The translations under genes and the position numbers were made by a program. Shown here piece after piece: positions 1 through 9,217 of a stretch of 64,000 bases of DNA. Source of the DNA: Methanosarcina barkeri 3 (GTDB lineage Archaea; Halobacteriota; Methanosarcinia; Methanosarcinales; Methanosarcinaceae); contig NZ_CP009517.1 of NCBI RefSeq assembly GCF_000970305.1, positions 1,488,001 through 1,552,000 of the forward strand. The letters are read 5' to 3'. A model generated the notes under the pieces. It did not search any database and was not told where the DNA came from. It saw only the letters and a list, made by a program, of their open reading frames with translations. The stretch's first letter is position 1. The number at the start of each line of letters is the position of its first letter.

Positions 1-650
1 AAAGAACCAGATTTATAAGGAGCCCTTCGAAGGGCCTTTTTGACAAAAGTGATCTTTCCTTTTTGGGGAGAACTTTCTAATTTAAGTGAACTTCTTATCA
101 CGTATATTTCAATTAAAATATATTTCTCTGGCTGGCGGACTGCTGGAATCTTCACCGAAAACGTTTGTAAAATCAAAGTTAAATCGAAAGCTCGTGAACT
201 TTGAAGATTCCAAAGAGTTTAGAAGGAGCCCTTCGCAGAGCCTTTTTGATAAAATTGATCTTTACCTTTTTGGGGATTTTGTGATTGAAGTGGACCCTTC
301 TTCACGTTCATTTCAGTTTTAATATATTTCTTCGGCCGGCGGTCTGATGGAATCTTCCCCAAACATGGTTGTAAAATTAAAGTGAGATTGAAAAACCGTG
401 ACTTTAGCAGATTTAAACTGAGTTTAGAAGGAGCCCTTCGCAGGGCCTTTTTGCTAAAAGTGATCTTTCCCTTTGTGGGGATTTTGTGATTGAAGTGGAC
501 CCTTCTTCACGTTCAACTCAGTTAAAATATATTTTTCCGGCTGGCGGTTTACTGAAATGCTGAAAGCTCCCTCGAATATGTTAAGAAAAGCAGAATTGAA
601 AACCTGAGAGCTTTTGCAGATTTATAAGGAGTGCCTTGCAGAGCTGATTG
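1..650. repeat. Tandem array of about 205-bp non-coding repeats (three units, window starts inside array)
   Basis: Three successive units begin near 18, 222 and 428. Each starts with a GC-rich hairpin (GCCCTTCGNAGGGC followed by TTTTT) and continues through TTTTTGGGGA. About 90 bases into the unit comes an AAATATATTT box followed by a GGCYGGCGG block. The first 17 bases match the end of a unit, so the array continues upstream of the window. No open frame is shared between units. Diverged copies lie at 3090-3500, 5090-5270 and 8675-9010. The order TATA-like box, then about 100 bases, then hairpin plus T-run would fit a short transcription unit; this is inference. Confidence 0.8.
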
Positions 651-923
651 TTTTATTTGTCAGTAATTTTTCAGGAAGATCATTCATTGTTATCCTTTTT
701 TTCTATTGAGTGACGTCAGCGTTTTTATAAAAAATTGTTTTAATAAGGAATTATGTGTTTATTATTAGTAATAGCTGATTTAAAAATCTTTTTTAGGCTT
801 TATTAATAATGATATCCCGTTAAATTTCGAAAAGATATTATATATTGTTTGTATTTTTTTAATGTTGATTACTTTAATCTTTAAAAGTTGATCCCAATAA
901 CGATTGCCAAGTGAGGTAATACT
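651..923. other. AT-rich leader, no gene seen
   Basis: AT-rich DNA between the repeat array and the first gene. A GAGGT ribosome-binding motif at 913-917 lies six bases before the GTG at 924. No coding frame or RNA could be supported. Confidence 0.5.
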
Positions 924-2531
924 GTGGCTACAAATAAAAATAAAATAGACCCCCGATCTACCAGGCTTGTATGTGCAAAACTCTATGAAGGAGGGTTACT
1001 TAGTTCATATGAAATATTTAGTAATATTAAACGAAGACCATGCAAAGGCAAAAGTCCAGAGTTCGAATTAGATATAGATAATATTACGCAGCATGCAGAG
1101 GCAGCCTTCACACACCATATACAGTATACTTTAATAGCTATCTTACTTTCATTTCTGGCACTTATTTCCGGTTCTACACGATCTATTATTTTCGCGATAC
1201 CTGCTATCTGCTTATTATCACTAAAAAGAGTTTGGGACAGAGATATTGCATTAAAACACTTTTCAAAAGGAAGTTATGATAGCAAGTATAATTTAAATAA
1301 GTCTTCAGACGAGTCAAACATAATAAAAGGGCTCTTAAAACCTTTTTGTAATTGGATGACAAAGAACAATATAATCTCTGAGGAATGTAAACAAAAAGAT
1401 CAGAATGTTGTAATATTTGGAGATTATTTCCCATTTTTAGGTGCAGGAAAAAGAACCCGAAATTGGAATTTTGTAACTGATTTATCTAAACCAAAAAAAA
1501 GTTTAGATTCTTTAGTTGAATCACAGAATAACCAAGAAAAGGGAAATAAAACTAGTGAATTATCTTTAAGAGAATTGTACGAGGCAGTGTATAAAAGAAT
1601 AAATGCAAAAAATCTTCCGAATCTTTCATATAAATTTATCTTATTTGCAGATGGGAATAAGGAAGATGAAGTCAATTTTCTACTAAAAGATAAGTTAAAA
1701 CCGTGTGCATACGATGAAAAACTTCAAGCACTTACTGACCAATTAGTAAACGAATCAAAGGAAAGTGCTCAGCCTGAAAATATTGAATCGTTTTTTGAGA
1801 TTTGTGAAGAAGGCATCTTCAAGGACTATAGGACATATTTGAATATAAGTCACCATGACAAAAACAGATCAACATTACTCTCTACATTTCTCCGCTTTTC
1901 AAAAATAGAAAATGAGTTATTCGCAGAGTGTTCTTTTTACGTTTTAACTCCAATTGACGAAAATATATATAATATAGATAAACTTCCAAGGAGCAGTAAT
2001 TTCTTTATTAGCTCTACACTTATTGCTGCTGGTCTGATAATAGTTTATATTCTATTCTCCAAGTTGCCATATCTTGGATCGTTGTCCACTATTATTTCAG
2101 CTTTAGTTTTGCTTATTTTTTCTGTTCGTCCATTAGTTGAGATATTGGCACTCAGAGCTAAAGAAACAGAGTATAATTTTGATATTGAAGAAGTTATGAG
2201 AGGAGAACCTCACAACTATGGACTTTTGCAAACATTCAGGGAGACAATTTCAAGCTCTGATTACAAGAACTATTTTGGTGCTCAAGATATCATACTGATC
2301 CAAAATACTATAGAGAATGCTATTATAGACTCTGTAGCAGACTTATTAGATGCTAAAGGAATAGACACGTCTTTTATTAGAAGCGAAATGGTTTCCTTTA
2401 TTAACAAAGGAATAATGCAGTTTGGTGGGAAGATGGAAAATTCACAAGTTGCCTTTGGAGATGGAATTAAAGTAGCTCAGAAGATGCAACAATTTACGCA
2501 AAAGGTATTTAATGCTTCTAAGGAGGCTTAA
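924..2531 (+). CDS. Conserved hypothetical membrane protein with two transmembrane pairs
   Basis: Function unknown. The 535-residue protein starts at GTG with GAGGT six bases upstream. Two hydrophobic hairpins are visible (about residues 66-100 and 355-405), separated by a large soluble loop. The loop carries a motif VVIFGDYFPFLGAGKRTRNW near residue 165. I recall this type of motif from uncharacterised actinobacterial membrane proteins, but could not check it by search. The last 40 residues contain a glycine-rich peptide (QFGG...SQVAFGDG.KVAQKMQ) that is repeated at the start of the next gene. Short Gly/Asp-rich peptides of this kind occur in proteins of bacterial and archaeal conflict systems. 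The next gene starts three bases after the stop and its RBS lies inside this gene, so the two are almost certainly co-transcribed. Confidence 0.75.
   Translation: MATNKNKIDPRSTRLVCAKLYEGGLLSSYEIFSNIKRRPCKGKSPEFELDIDNITQHAEAAFTHHIQYTLIAILLSFLALISGSTRSIIFAIPAICLLSLKRVWDRDIALKHFSKGSYDSKYNLNKSSDESNIIKGLLKPFCNWMTKNNIISEECKQKDQNVVIFGDYFPFLGAGKRTRNWNFVTDLSKPKKSLDSLVESQNNQEKGNKTSELSLRELYEAVYKRINAKNLPNLSYKFILFADGNKEDEVNFLLKDKLKPCAYDEKLQALTDQLVNESKESAQPENIESFFEICEEGIFKDYRTYLNISHHDKNRSTLLSTFLRFSKIENELFAECSFYVLTPIDENIYNIDKLPRSSNFFISSTLIAAGLIIVYILFSKLPYLGSLSTIISALVLLIFSVRPLVEILALRAKETEYNFDIEEVMRGEPHNYGLLQTFRETISSSDYKNYFGAQDIILIQNTIENAIIDSVADLLDAKGIDTSFIRSEMVSFINKGIMQFGGKMENSQVAFGDGIKVAQKMQQFTQKVFNASKEA
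2400..2489 (+). repeat. 90-bp in-frame repeat, copy 1 (second copy 2534-2623)
   Basis: Bases 2400-2489 and 2534-2623 align without gaps over 90 bases with only scattered changes. Both are read in the same frame, as the tail of the 535-residue protein and the head of the 122-residue protein. The conserved peptide core is ENSQVAFGDG followed by KVAQKMQ. Confidence 0.9.
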
Positions 2532-2533
2532 AA

Positions 2534-2902
2534 ATGAATAAAGGGATAATACAGTTTGGCGGAAACATGGAAAATTCACAAGTTGCCTTTGGAGATGGAA
2601 CTAAAGTAGCTCAGAAGATGCAAAAAAACATTAAGGTTATAGAAGAGGAAAACAAAAAAGATATAGAAGATGATTTTGAAGCTATCAAGAGACAGTTAGA
2701 AGACTTAAACTCAAGGTTATCAGAACATAAAAGTTCTCTGGATGAGTTGGGCAAAAAGACTTTAATTCTTGAAACTGAGCTCAAAGAGAAGAATCCCAAT
2801 AAAGAAAGGATTAAAAGATGTCTAACAGAGTTATCTTTGATAGCTTTCCAAACTACAACCACCACGAATAATCTGTTGCATATATTATCTGCGTTCAAGT
2901 AA
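2534..2902 (+). CDS. Small coiled-coil protein sharing its N-terminal peptide with the upstream protein
   Basis: A 122-residue hypothetical protein. RBS AGGAGG (2520-2525) lies inside the end of the upstream gene, nine bases before this ATG. Residues 1-30 duplicate the tail of the upstream protein (IIQFGGNMENSQVAFGDG). Residues about 38-95 are charged and heptad-like (predicted coiled coil), and the end is a short helical segment. No catalytic motif is visible. Co-translation and the shared peptide suggest the two proteins assemble together through that peptide, possibly as adaptor and membrane effector. This is inference. Confidence 0.75.
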   Translation: MNKGIIQFGGNMENSQVAFGDGTKVAQKMQKNIKVIEEENKKDIEDDFEAIKRQLEDLNSRLSEHKSSLDELGKKTLILETELKEKNPNKERIKRCLTELSLIAFQTTTTTNNLLHILSAFK

Positions 2903-3089
2903 CATTAAAAGCAGTAGTCAAAGTGATGCATTACTAAAAGCGATAGTGTTTATGAAATAAATATATTCTTTAAATCGGCCAGGAGTGGAAGTTTTTCTAT
3001 ATCTGGCCATTAATCTCAATATATTTAATATATAAGTACTGTTAATAGTAGTGATCTGAGAAATTAAACTTTTTTAGTTTTTTCGAATT
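2903..3089. other. Intergenic DNA with a weak inverted repeat
   Basis: GGCCAG (2977-2982) and CTGGCC (3003-3008) form a six-base inverted repeat after the two-gene unit. This could be a weak terminator. Nothing else could be supported. Confidence 0.35.
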
Positions 3090-3500
3090 GATTTAATTTA
3101 AATATATTTTTCCTGCCGTCCGTTCTCTTAAATCGTCATCAAATTTTTATGAAAAAACCAGAGAAAATTGAAAACTCACGATTTATACAGATTCAGAGGG
3201 AGTCTTTCTCAAGGCCTTTTGAAAAAAGTGATCTTTCCCTTTTGGGGAGGTTTTTCTGATTAAAGTGAACCCTTCTCCACGCTCATTTCAGTTTTAATAT
3301 ATTTTTCCGGCCGGCGGACTACTCAATCTTCCCCGAGTACGTTTGTGAAGATAAAGTTAAGAAAAGAGAACCAAAAACACATGATTTTTGCAGTTTTATA
3401 AGGGTGATTTTGTAGGATTATTAGATTAATCGATTATTTTTCCTCGTGAGGAATTTTCTGATTCAAGCGACATTTTTCAGGTGAATTATAGGACTTATCC
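3090..3500. repeat. Dispersed copies of the about 205-bp repeat (diverged partial unit plus a good unit)
   Basis: AAATATATTT boxes occur near 3105 and 3295. The second is followed by CCGGCCGGCGGACTACTC and AATCTTCCCCGAGTAC, nearly identical to the copy at 8675-9010. The hairpin and T-run module near 3200 (GGGAGTCTTTCTCAAGGCC) is degenerate. The block separates the 122-residue gene from the minus-strand nuclease-like gene. Confidence 0.75.
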
Positions 3501-3627
3501 CAAAAGCTATTTCATTTCTACTCATTGGCAATTTCTATAATTGTTTTCATGATGAGGAGTTTGATCGGTTATTCTGATACAAGATTCAAGAAACAAATTA
3601 GAGTTTTTGGGATGTTTTATATAAACT

Positions 3628-4593
3628 TTAAAACTTTGGATCATTAATTTCAGCGTCACAAAATGGATTTGGATAAAAAGTAATTTTATCCCATTTACCT
3701 CGGAAAAGCACGCCACTTACATTCTTCATTTCTGTCTCTGAAAGAAATATCCCTTCAGTGCGATCATATAATAATTTATTAATATCAATCTCATCAATTG
3801 ACGGCTCGCAACAATCTAGAGCAATTATATAGTGAGCTTTCCTATGTTCGTCACCAAACGAGTTTCTTTTAGCCGCTTTATCGAGTAATCTTGCCTTAAT
3901 ATAATCGCACAGTATATCAGTAGGAACCTCAATGTAGTCTGAGGAAATAAATCTTGGATATCCCTTTCCCGAATCAGTTCTTTCTATTGTAAATGTGAGG
4001 CTCTCAGTGTCGATTACATCTGATGGAGTTTTAAATGTATTCTTTGTTAGTTTCTCTTTGAATATTTCTTCAAACATATCTAATGACTTTTCAACAAGAT
4101 CTTTTTGAATATGTCTTTCAATACGTTTCATCCTAGGTATTGATAATTCTGTATTTAGAGACACATCAACCCGATAAGGGTGAGATTTTAAAATTTCTCT
4201 AAGACGACTTAGTATTATGTCTGTAATATGTGGATTTTCGTTGACCCTCGTCACCTCTACATAAGAAGTAATAACTTCATCTCGAAACAGTATGTCAGGT
4301 GATTTACTTGGCAAGTAATCATCAGGTAGTAGTTTTAGTTCCTTTATTTCTTTGTTCTTTGCTATTAATAACGCGAACTCTAATTCAGAGAGTATTGAAC
4401 TAAATTTTTTCAAAGTTTTTACATCTTTTAATTTTTCTTGAATTCCTTCGCATTTATAAGATATCAGTTCTGAAATTAGGTCATTAAGGTAAAAAAGATA
4501 ACGTGAATTATGTATGTATTCTTCAAAAATTACATTTTTCAAATAAAGATTATCTATTAATGCCCAAGATAAATTTGGATATTGTTCATTCAT
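3628..4593 (-). CDS. Hypothetical protein with a PD-(D/E)XK-like signature
   Basis: Function unknown, 321 residues, ATG start, no clear RBS. Residues about 66-115 show the order expected of a restriction-endonuclease-like fold. A helix with a conserved-type Glu (SELEFALLIA) is followed by SPDILF, a turn, and YVEVTRV. In that pattern the Asp of SPD and the Glu of VEV would be metal ligands, and the usual Lys two residues later is Thr. The fold assignment is from motif order only and the Lys-to-Thr change is a caution. The rest is mostly helical with no recognised domain. It is a single gene between repeat blocks, in an island of defence-like genes. Confidence 0.7.
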   Translation of the reverse strand: MNEQYPNLSWALIDNLYLKNVIFEEYIHNSRYLFYLNDLISELISYKCEGIQEKLKDVKTLKKFSSILSELEFALLIAKNKEIKELKLLPDDYLPSKSPDILFRDEVITSYVEVTRVNENPHITDIILSRLREILKSHPYRVDVSLNTELSIPRMKRIERHIQKDLVEKSLDMFEEIFKEKLTKNTFKTPSDVIDTESLTFTIERTDSGKGYPRFISSDYIEVPTDILCDYIKARLLDKAAKRNSFGDEHRKAHYIIALDCCEPSIDEIDINKLLYDRTEGIFLSETEMKNVSGVLFRGKWDKITFYPNPFCDAEINDPKF

Positions 4594-4667
4594 AGTGCTA
4601 AACTATAATTAATACAATATGAAAATTATGAAAAAACAATTTTCTCTCTTCTTCAAAATTCTCTTGG

Positions 4668-5089
4668 GAAAGGCCCGTGCTACGCACGGTGACAATAAAG
4701 GCTTAAGACAGCTATTATCGCACTCTGGAAAAGCTAAATCTATTAAATTACTCTGGAACTATGAAAATAGAAAAAGAATAAAACTTAAAAAATAGCCAGA
4801 AATAAGTCAAAAAAGAGAATAATTGTCCTGCCTACTGAAAAAACAGGCAGGAAAAGAAATAAAATTCAAATTCACTGCTTATCCATCACTTTCCTGTACA
4901 TCCTCGCCTGGAACCCGTGATACTTCGCAAACCCTTCTGCATCCTTCTGGTCAATGGTCTGGCTGTTAAAGGAAACAAGGTCTTAGGAATACAGGGCGTT
5001 TGGAGAGATAAAGGTCAAAATTGTGAGGGCGCCCTTGTAAAGTTTGACTTTAACTGAGCCTGTTATCCTTACTTGGAATTTGTCGATAA
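4668..5089. repeat. Duplicated block: argG 3' end plus its downstream DNA (matches 12452 to about 12871)
   Basis: The block begins at AAGGCCCGTGCTACGCACGG (hairpin CCGTGC-TAC-GCACGG), runs through the argG terminator-like hairpin (CCTGCCT/AGGCAGG) and into the argG coding end. It matches the sequence downstream of and inside the intact argG with many substitutions and small indels. This marks an old direct duplication of the argG end. Confidence 0.85.
4872..5089 (-). pseudogene. argG 3'-end remnant, old copy
   Basis: About 215 bases match the C-terminal codons of argG (intact copy 12658-13845), including the region encoding the YHGFQARMY tail. Several substitutions disrupt the frame, for example TTAGGAATACAGGGCG in place of CTCGGAATAGAGCGCA. 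Similarity stops at GATAA near 5089, directly before an about 205-bp family repeat. It has no start and cannot be functional. Confidence 0.85.
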
Positions 5090-5270
5090 TTCTATCAAAA
5101 TATATTTTCCTGCCTGCGATTTGCTTAAATCTATCCTGATATAGTTGTAAAGAAAAGGAAATTTAAAAATCCTTGATTTTTGTATATTTAGAAGAAAGAG
5201 TGCTTTATAAGCTGTCTTTTAGATTAAGTTATTCCTTTTTTGAGAGGGCTGTTTTAGATCAAAAGTAGAT
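5090..5270. repeat. Diverged copy of the about 205-bp repeat
   Basis: AAATATATTTTCCTGCCTGCG near 5098 followed by GATATAGTTGTAAAG resembles the AAATATATTT/GGCNGGCGG block of the array at 1-650. The copy begins at the exact point where the argG remnant ends. Confidence 0.55.
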
Positions 5271-5374
5271 TTACGCGTTAATTTTGATTTGCGGATTCTT
5301 TTCGTTCCGTAAATCTAAATGTGAAACGAGTCAGAATTAAAGACGGGAGTCTTTTATTCAAAGATTTCTTTAAA

Positions 5375-7360
5375 TCAATATTCAAGTTCAAATTCTAAGA
5401 TGCTAAATATAATTTTTTTGCTATTTTTGTTCAACTTCCTCCAATTTTCAATTTTTCTTTTAAAATTAGCGCAAACTTTTATTCCTTCCCTATTAATCTC
5501 TTTTATTCTCTCATCACTAACACCAGAATAGACTATGATCCAAGGAACTATCTTTTTTTCAGAGTTATTCAAAGCGTTTATTTTGTTCTTAACTTGTTTT
5601 ATAACTTTTTGTGGATTATGTATAGCTACTTTACACTCGAATAAATGAATGAATTCTCGGTCTTCTAAATAAATATCTATCTGCTCATTTTCCAGTATAG
5701 TATCACAAGAAATTACGTCACAAGTTTTCATATTATTTTCTGCTAGCCAATTAAAAAATAAATATTCGAAAAATTTGCCTTTTGTATCACTCATGAACCG
5801 ATCTTCTTGAGTTTTAAGAGATTGAACAACGTATTTATTAGGTTCATAGGATGTCTCAATAGTGGATAATTCCCCATTGACTTCATCCTTAGTAAAAACG
5901 TTTTCTTCGTATGTGTAAGTAAATTCTGGATATATTTCATCATCAAAAGACCGTGGAATACTTTTGTTTGATAAGTAGTCAATAAAAACATTTTTATCCA
6001 CAGTAATCTCTTTTATTTTTATCATCCCTTCATCTAAATAATTTTCTATACATATTTCCGCCTCGTAATGTAAAGATCCTCCAAAACCAGAGCAGTCTGT
6101 TGCACAATCCAAAAAAATCAACCATCCAGAATAATCTGAAATACCGGTGCTTCCAAAAGCTTCAATTAAAATTCCATAACTGTAATCATAACACTTTTCT
6201 CCTACTCGATGTTTAAATCTCAGAACAAATATCTCTTCCTCATTGATTAGATGTCTTTTCTTTTCGATATTACCTATTAAAATTGATGTAAATGCAGGAA
6301 TTCCATTGAATATTGAAGCTTTACTACCATCTAAAACATCGACTTCATACCACATAAAATAATAGTCAAGCTTTTTGTATACTGATTTTTTATCTTCTTT
6401 AGAAAGGTATTCTGGATCTTTTAATTTGTATGTTACAAAATAATTTTCAATCAAATTTTTATTAAAGTTTTGGCAAACTAAAAGGGCATCAAATAGCTTA
6501 TTAAAATTTGATTTCTTTTTTAATTCATTTTCAAGATGTTCAATTATTTCACTCTTGATCATTCTAAAAAACCCATCTAAGGAGGCCCAATAATCTTTTT
6601 TACGTTTTTTTGGCATAAGGCTGAACCTTGAGAATTTATCAGTTTCCTCTAAAGGATAAATTTCATGTGCTAGGTGTAAGTTTTTTAGTGGAGAATCTAG
6701 AAACTTCTGTTCCCCAAGCAAAACGTACCATAGATATTGCAATGTGTATACGTACCCTAAATATGATCTATCAACTTGTTTCTCTGTTAGATCTGATTTC
6801 AAAATTGGAGCTATTTTATATGCTAATGGAACGCCATACTGCAGATCGTTTAAAAATATGCAAGTTTTTAAAATTGTTGCTGAATTTAAGGCATAGTTCT
6901 TAGGAAGCCCATTGACTGGAACAATATGATTTTCATAAATTTTCTCGAATGATTTCAGTAAGTCCACAATATCTTTAATGGACGCAGTTATTTCGTCCCA
7001 GTTAGTTGAGTTTCTAATTTTTTTTGATCTCTCTAAAATATTTTTTATGAAAATTGTTTTTTCGCATGTATTTGGTATATCGTCGATATTAACTCCAACA
7101 AATCTTGCTCTATAAAAAATATAATCTTCTTCTATACCAAAGGAATTTTCAAGAATAATTGTATCAATTAAACCTCTAAAACAAGTATTTAAGAAGAAAA
7201 CGTATCCATCTAATAATTCGTTATAGTTTACTAGACTGTGGTAATCTTTTAACCACTTTTTAAAAGAAGTTAAATCGGCCACTATATTCAATATATTATA
7301 GTATGAGAAAAAATCGTCAGCATCTCGGCTTTCAAGCTTTATATCTTCTTTACTTACCAC
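5375..7360 (-). CDS. Large hypothetical protein with C-terminal PD-(D/E)XK nuclease-like domain
   Basis: 661 residues, GTG start with a weak GGTG motif upstream. The first 500 residues are not recognised and look like a mixed helical/beta sensor or scaffold. The last about 150 residues carry a restriction-endonuclease-like signature. A helix Glu (KGKFFEYLFFNWL, near 530) is followed by ENEQIDIYL (Asp near 560) and then FECKV (Glu-Cys-Lys near 574), which is the D-xn-ExK arrangement. A strand-helix pair follows (WIIVYSG...). The family is typical of DNA-cleaving enzymes, so a DNA target is likely. It stands alone between the two argG remnants, consistent with a single-gene defence cargo. Confidence 0.75.
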   Translation of the reverse strand: MVSKEDIKLESRDADDFFSYYNILNIVADLTSFKKWLKDYHSLVNYNELLDGYVFFLNTCFRGLIDTIILENSFGIEEDYIFYRARFVGVNIDDIPNTCEKTIFIKNILERSKKIRNSTNWDEITASIKDIVDLLKSFEKIYENHIVPVNGLPKNYALNSATILKTCIFLNDLQYGVPLAYKIAPILKSDLTEKQVDRSYLGYVYTLQYLWYVLLGEQKFLDSPLKNLHLAHEIYPLEETDKFSRFSLMPKKRKKDYWASLDGFFRMIKSEIIEHLENELKKKSNFNKLFDALLVCQNFNKNLIENYFVTYKLKDPEYLSKEDKKSVYKKLDYYFMWYEVDVLDGSKASIFNGIPAFTSILIGNIEKKRHLINEEEIFVLRFKHRVGEKCYDYSYGILIEAFGSTGISDYSGWLIFLDCATDCSGFGGSLHYEAEICIENYLDEGMIKIKEITVDKNVFIDYLSNKSIPRSFDDEIYPEFTYTYEENVFTKDEVNGELSTIETSYEPNKYVVQSLKTQEDRFMSDTKGKFFEYLFFNWLAENNMKTCDVISCDTILENEQIDIYLEDREFIHLFECKVAIHNPQKVIKQVKNKINALNNSEKKIVPWIIVYSGVSDERIKEINREGIKVCANFKRKIENWRKLNKNSKKIIFSILEFELEY

Positions 7361-7662
7361 CAGCTTACACCAATAATTCTATACCTCCAATATTTAAAAT
7401 AACTTTCTAAAGATGTGTTATTCATTCTGCTCTACAGCTTTTAATTTGATTTTCGGACAATGATTCTGAGAAGGCCGCTCTCCTTCGTCGAGCGTTGAGA
7501 GCTCGGGGTATAAAATTAGATATTAAAAATGTAATCTGCTTATAAGAAAATTCAAGAGACTTACTGCCAAGCAAACAATAATCAAAACAGAAAAACGATT
7601 GGAGAATATAACTTAAAAAAGAGAAGTCCATTCCTTAAAAGGAACAGACAAAACTCACAACT
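7361..7662. other. Intergenic DNA, no gene seen
   Basis: AT-rich apart from a GC-rich patch near 7470-7515. A short inverted repeat TTCCTTTTAAGGAA (near 7635-7648) lies just beyond the stop of the argG remnant and takes the place of the CCTGCCT/AGGCAGG hairpin found after the intact gene. Confidence 0.4.
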
Positions 7663-8010
7663 TTATTTCTTCATAACCTTCTGGTACATCCTCGCCTGGA
7701 ACCCGTGATACTTCGCAAACCCTTCTGCATCCTTCTGGTCAATTGTCTGGCTGTCAAACGAAACCAGGTCCTCGGAATAAAGCGCATTCGGTGAGCTGCG
7801 GGCAAGGATCGTGAGGGCGCCTTTGTAGAGCTTCACTTTCACTGTACCTGTAACCCTTTCCTGGGACTTGTCGATAAAGGCGTTCAGGTCGGCATAAAGC
7901 GGCTCGTCCACAAGACCGTAATAGGCAAGTTCGGACCACTGGTCGTCTACGATCTTCTTGAACTTGAGTTCGCTGCGGGTCAGGACGAGTTTTTCGAGGT
8001 CGGCGTGGGC
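7663..8010 (-). pseudogene. argG 3'-end remnant, recent copy
   Basis: 348 bases, 115 codons plus stop, almost identical to the end of the intact argG, still open in frame. Its terminal residues differ (KVMKK against KVMDKQ), and its downstream terminator sequence differs too. The match stops abruptly at GTGGGCTG near 8010. It lacks the ATP-binding and most of the substrate-binding part of argininosuccinate synthase and has no natural start, so it is a remnant. High similarity suggests recent origin or ongoing gene conversion with argG. Confidence 0.9.
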
Positions 8011-8223
8011 TGTGATATGAAATAAAAATTAGTTTCAGGATAGTTCTTAGTAGTATATAGATATCTTGAGGATAATTTTAACTTCTGCTAAATTTAAATA
8101 AATATATCTAATTGTACCTTAAATAGTTTATATACGGAAGATTTAAGATATTCTATAACTCAAAAATAAGTAAGGAAAATTATCTATTCACAATAAATCC
8201 ATCTTCTGTGAGGGGGCAGAGTA

Positions 8224-8616
8224 TTGGATGAAGAACTGAAATCCAAAATTCTAATAATTTTAACAATATTAGTTTTTGGCTACGGTTTTTATTTAAGTCT
8301 TGATGATGAATATGTTTTTGGAGCTTCCGTATCAGATGAATCTGTTTTCGAGGTCAACCTGACCACTGATGTTAAATATAAGTTTTTAATTGACGGTGGA
8401 CTTCTTGGTGGCCCTTTGCATCTCGATGTTACAATAAGCAAAGGTTCTTACGTTCCTTTTGATGAAAGCTTTAAGACGGATCCTACGGATACATATAAGG
8501 TTTATTATCCTTATGAGCCGATGTTTACAGTAAAAGAAAATGGTACTTATCAGGTCCATGTCAATCCAGGTAGTTCTGGATCGTGTGATATTGCAATTTT
8601 TGACACGCACGGTTAA
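8224..8616 (+). CDS. Small membrane-anchored or exported hypothetical protein
   Basis: 130 residues starting at TTG; GAGGGGG lies upstream and no in-frame ATG gives a better start. Residues 7-24 (ILIILTILVFGYGFYLSL) form one hydrophobic segment, a signal anchor. The remainder looks like a small beta-sandwich (FEVNL, YKFLIDGG, GTYQVHVNPGSSGSCDIAIFD), reminiscent of extracellular beta-sandwich domains. It should sit on the outer face of the membrane. It lies between the recent argG remnant and the NACHT gene, on the opposite strand from the latter, and has no visible operon partner. Confidence 0.6.
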   Translation: MDEELKSKILIILTILVFGYGFYLSLDDEYVFGASVSDESVFEVNLTTDVKYKFLIDGGLLGGPLHLDVTISKGSYVPFDESFKTDPTDTYKVYYPYEPMFTVKENGTYQVHVNPGSSGSCDIAIFDTHG

Positions 8617-8674
8617 ACTATTTAAAAATATATAGTTACTTTACATAAATAATTGTAATTCAGAAAAAGAAAAA

Positions 8675-9010
8675 TTGAAAAAACTGTGATTTTTTTCAGA
8701 TTTTGCAGGAGTCCTTCGCAGGGCCTTTTTGCTAAAAGTGATCTTTTCCTTTTTGGGGATTTTGTGATTTAAGTGAACCCTTCTTCACGTTCATTTCAGT
8801 TTTAATATATTTCTCCGGCCGGCGGACTGCTCAATCTTCCCCGAGTACTTTTGTTAAGAAACAAGTTATGAAAAGTGAAAGTGAAAAACTCTTAATTTTT
8901 GCAGCTCTATAAGGGGCATTTTGCAGGGCTTCTTTAGATTAAGCGATTCTTTTCCTCTGGGGGAGGTTTTTCTGATTCAAATGATGTTTTTTCAAGTGAA
9001 TTATAGATGA
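8675..9010. repeat. Dispersed copy of the about 205-bp repeat
   Basis: Contains the hairpin and T-run (AGGAGTCCTTCGCAGGGCC then TTTTT, near 8708-8731), the AAGTGAACCCTTCTTCACG segment, the TTTTAATATATTT box, and CCGGCCGGCGGACTGCTC. It is followed by a more diverged half unit ending GTGAATTATAG, the same arrangement as at 3190-3495. Confidence 0.8.
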
Positions 9011-9217
9011 AAAAATGCCTATTGACTGCGAAATAGAAATATTCTCCATATTTTATAGTTTTTTTAGGATTGCTTTCTTTCACACTACTCATTTCTTCTT
9101 GAATGACATAGTTTTATTTACAAATGAAAGGTTTAAGTGGATTTATTTTAGTAGAAAGTGAAATTTAAATCCTATTAAAAAGTATATCTGATCATTGTTA
9201 GTATATTAATAGTAATT

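Noticed and set aside
3549-3580. ATGATGA and CTGA motifs as a C/D box sRNA
   Set aside because: Only one C/D pair is present, with no C'/D' pair or terminal stem in range.
7663-8010. Recent argG fragment as a functional short protein
   Set aside because: It encodes only the last 115 residues, lacks the ATP site and has no RBS or natural start.
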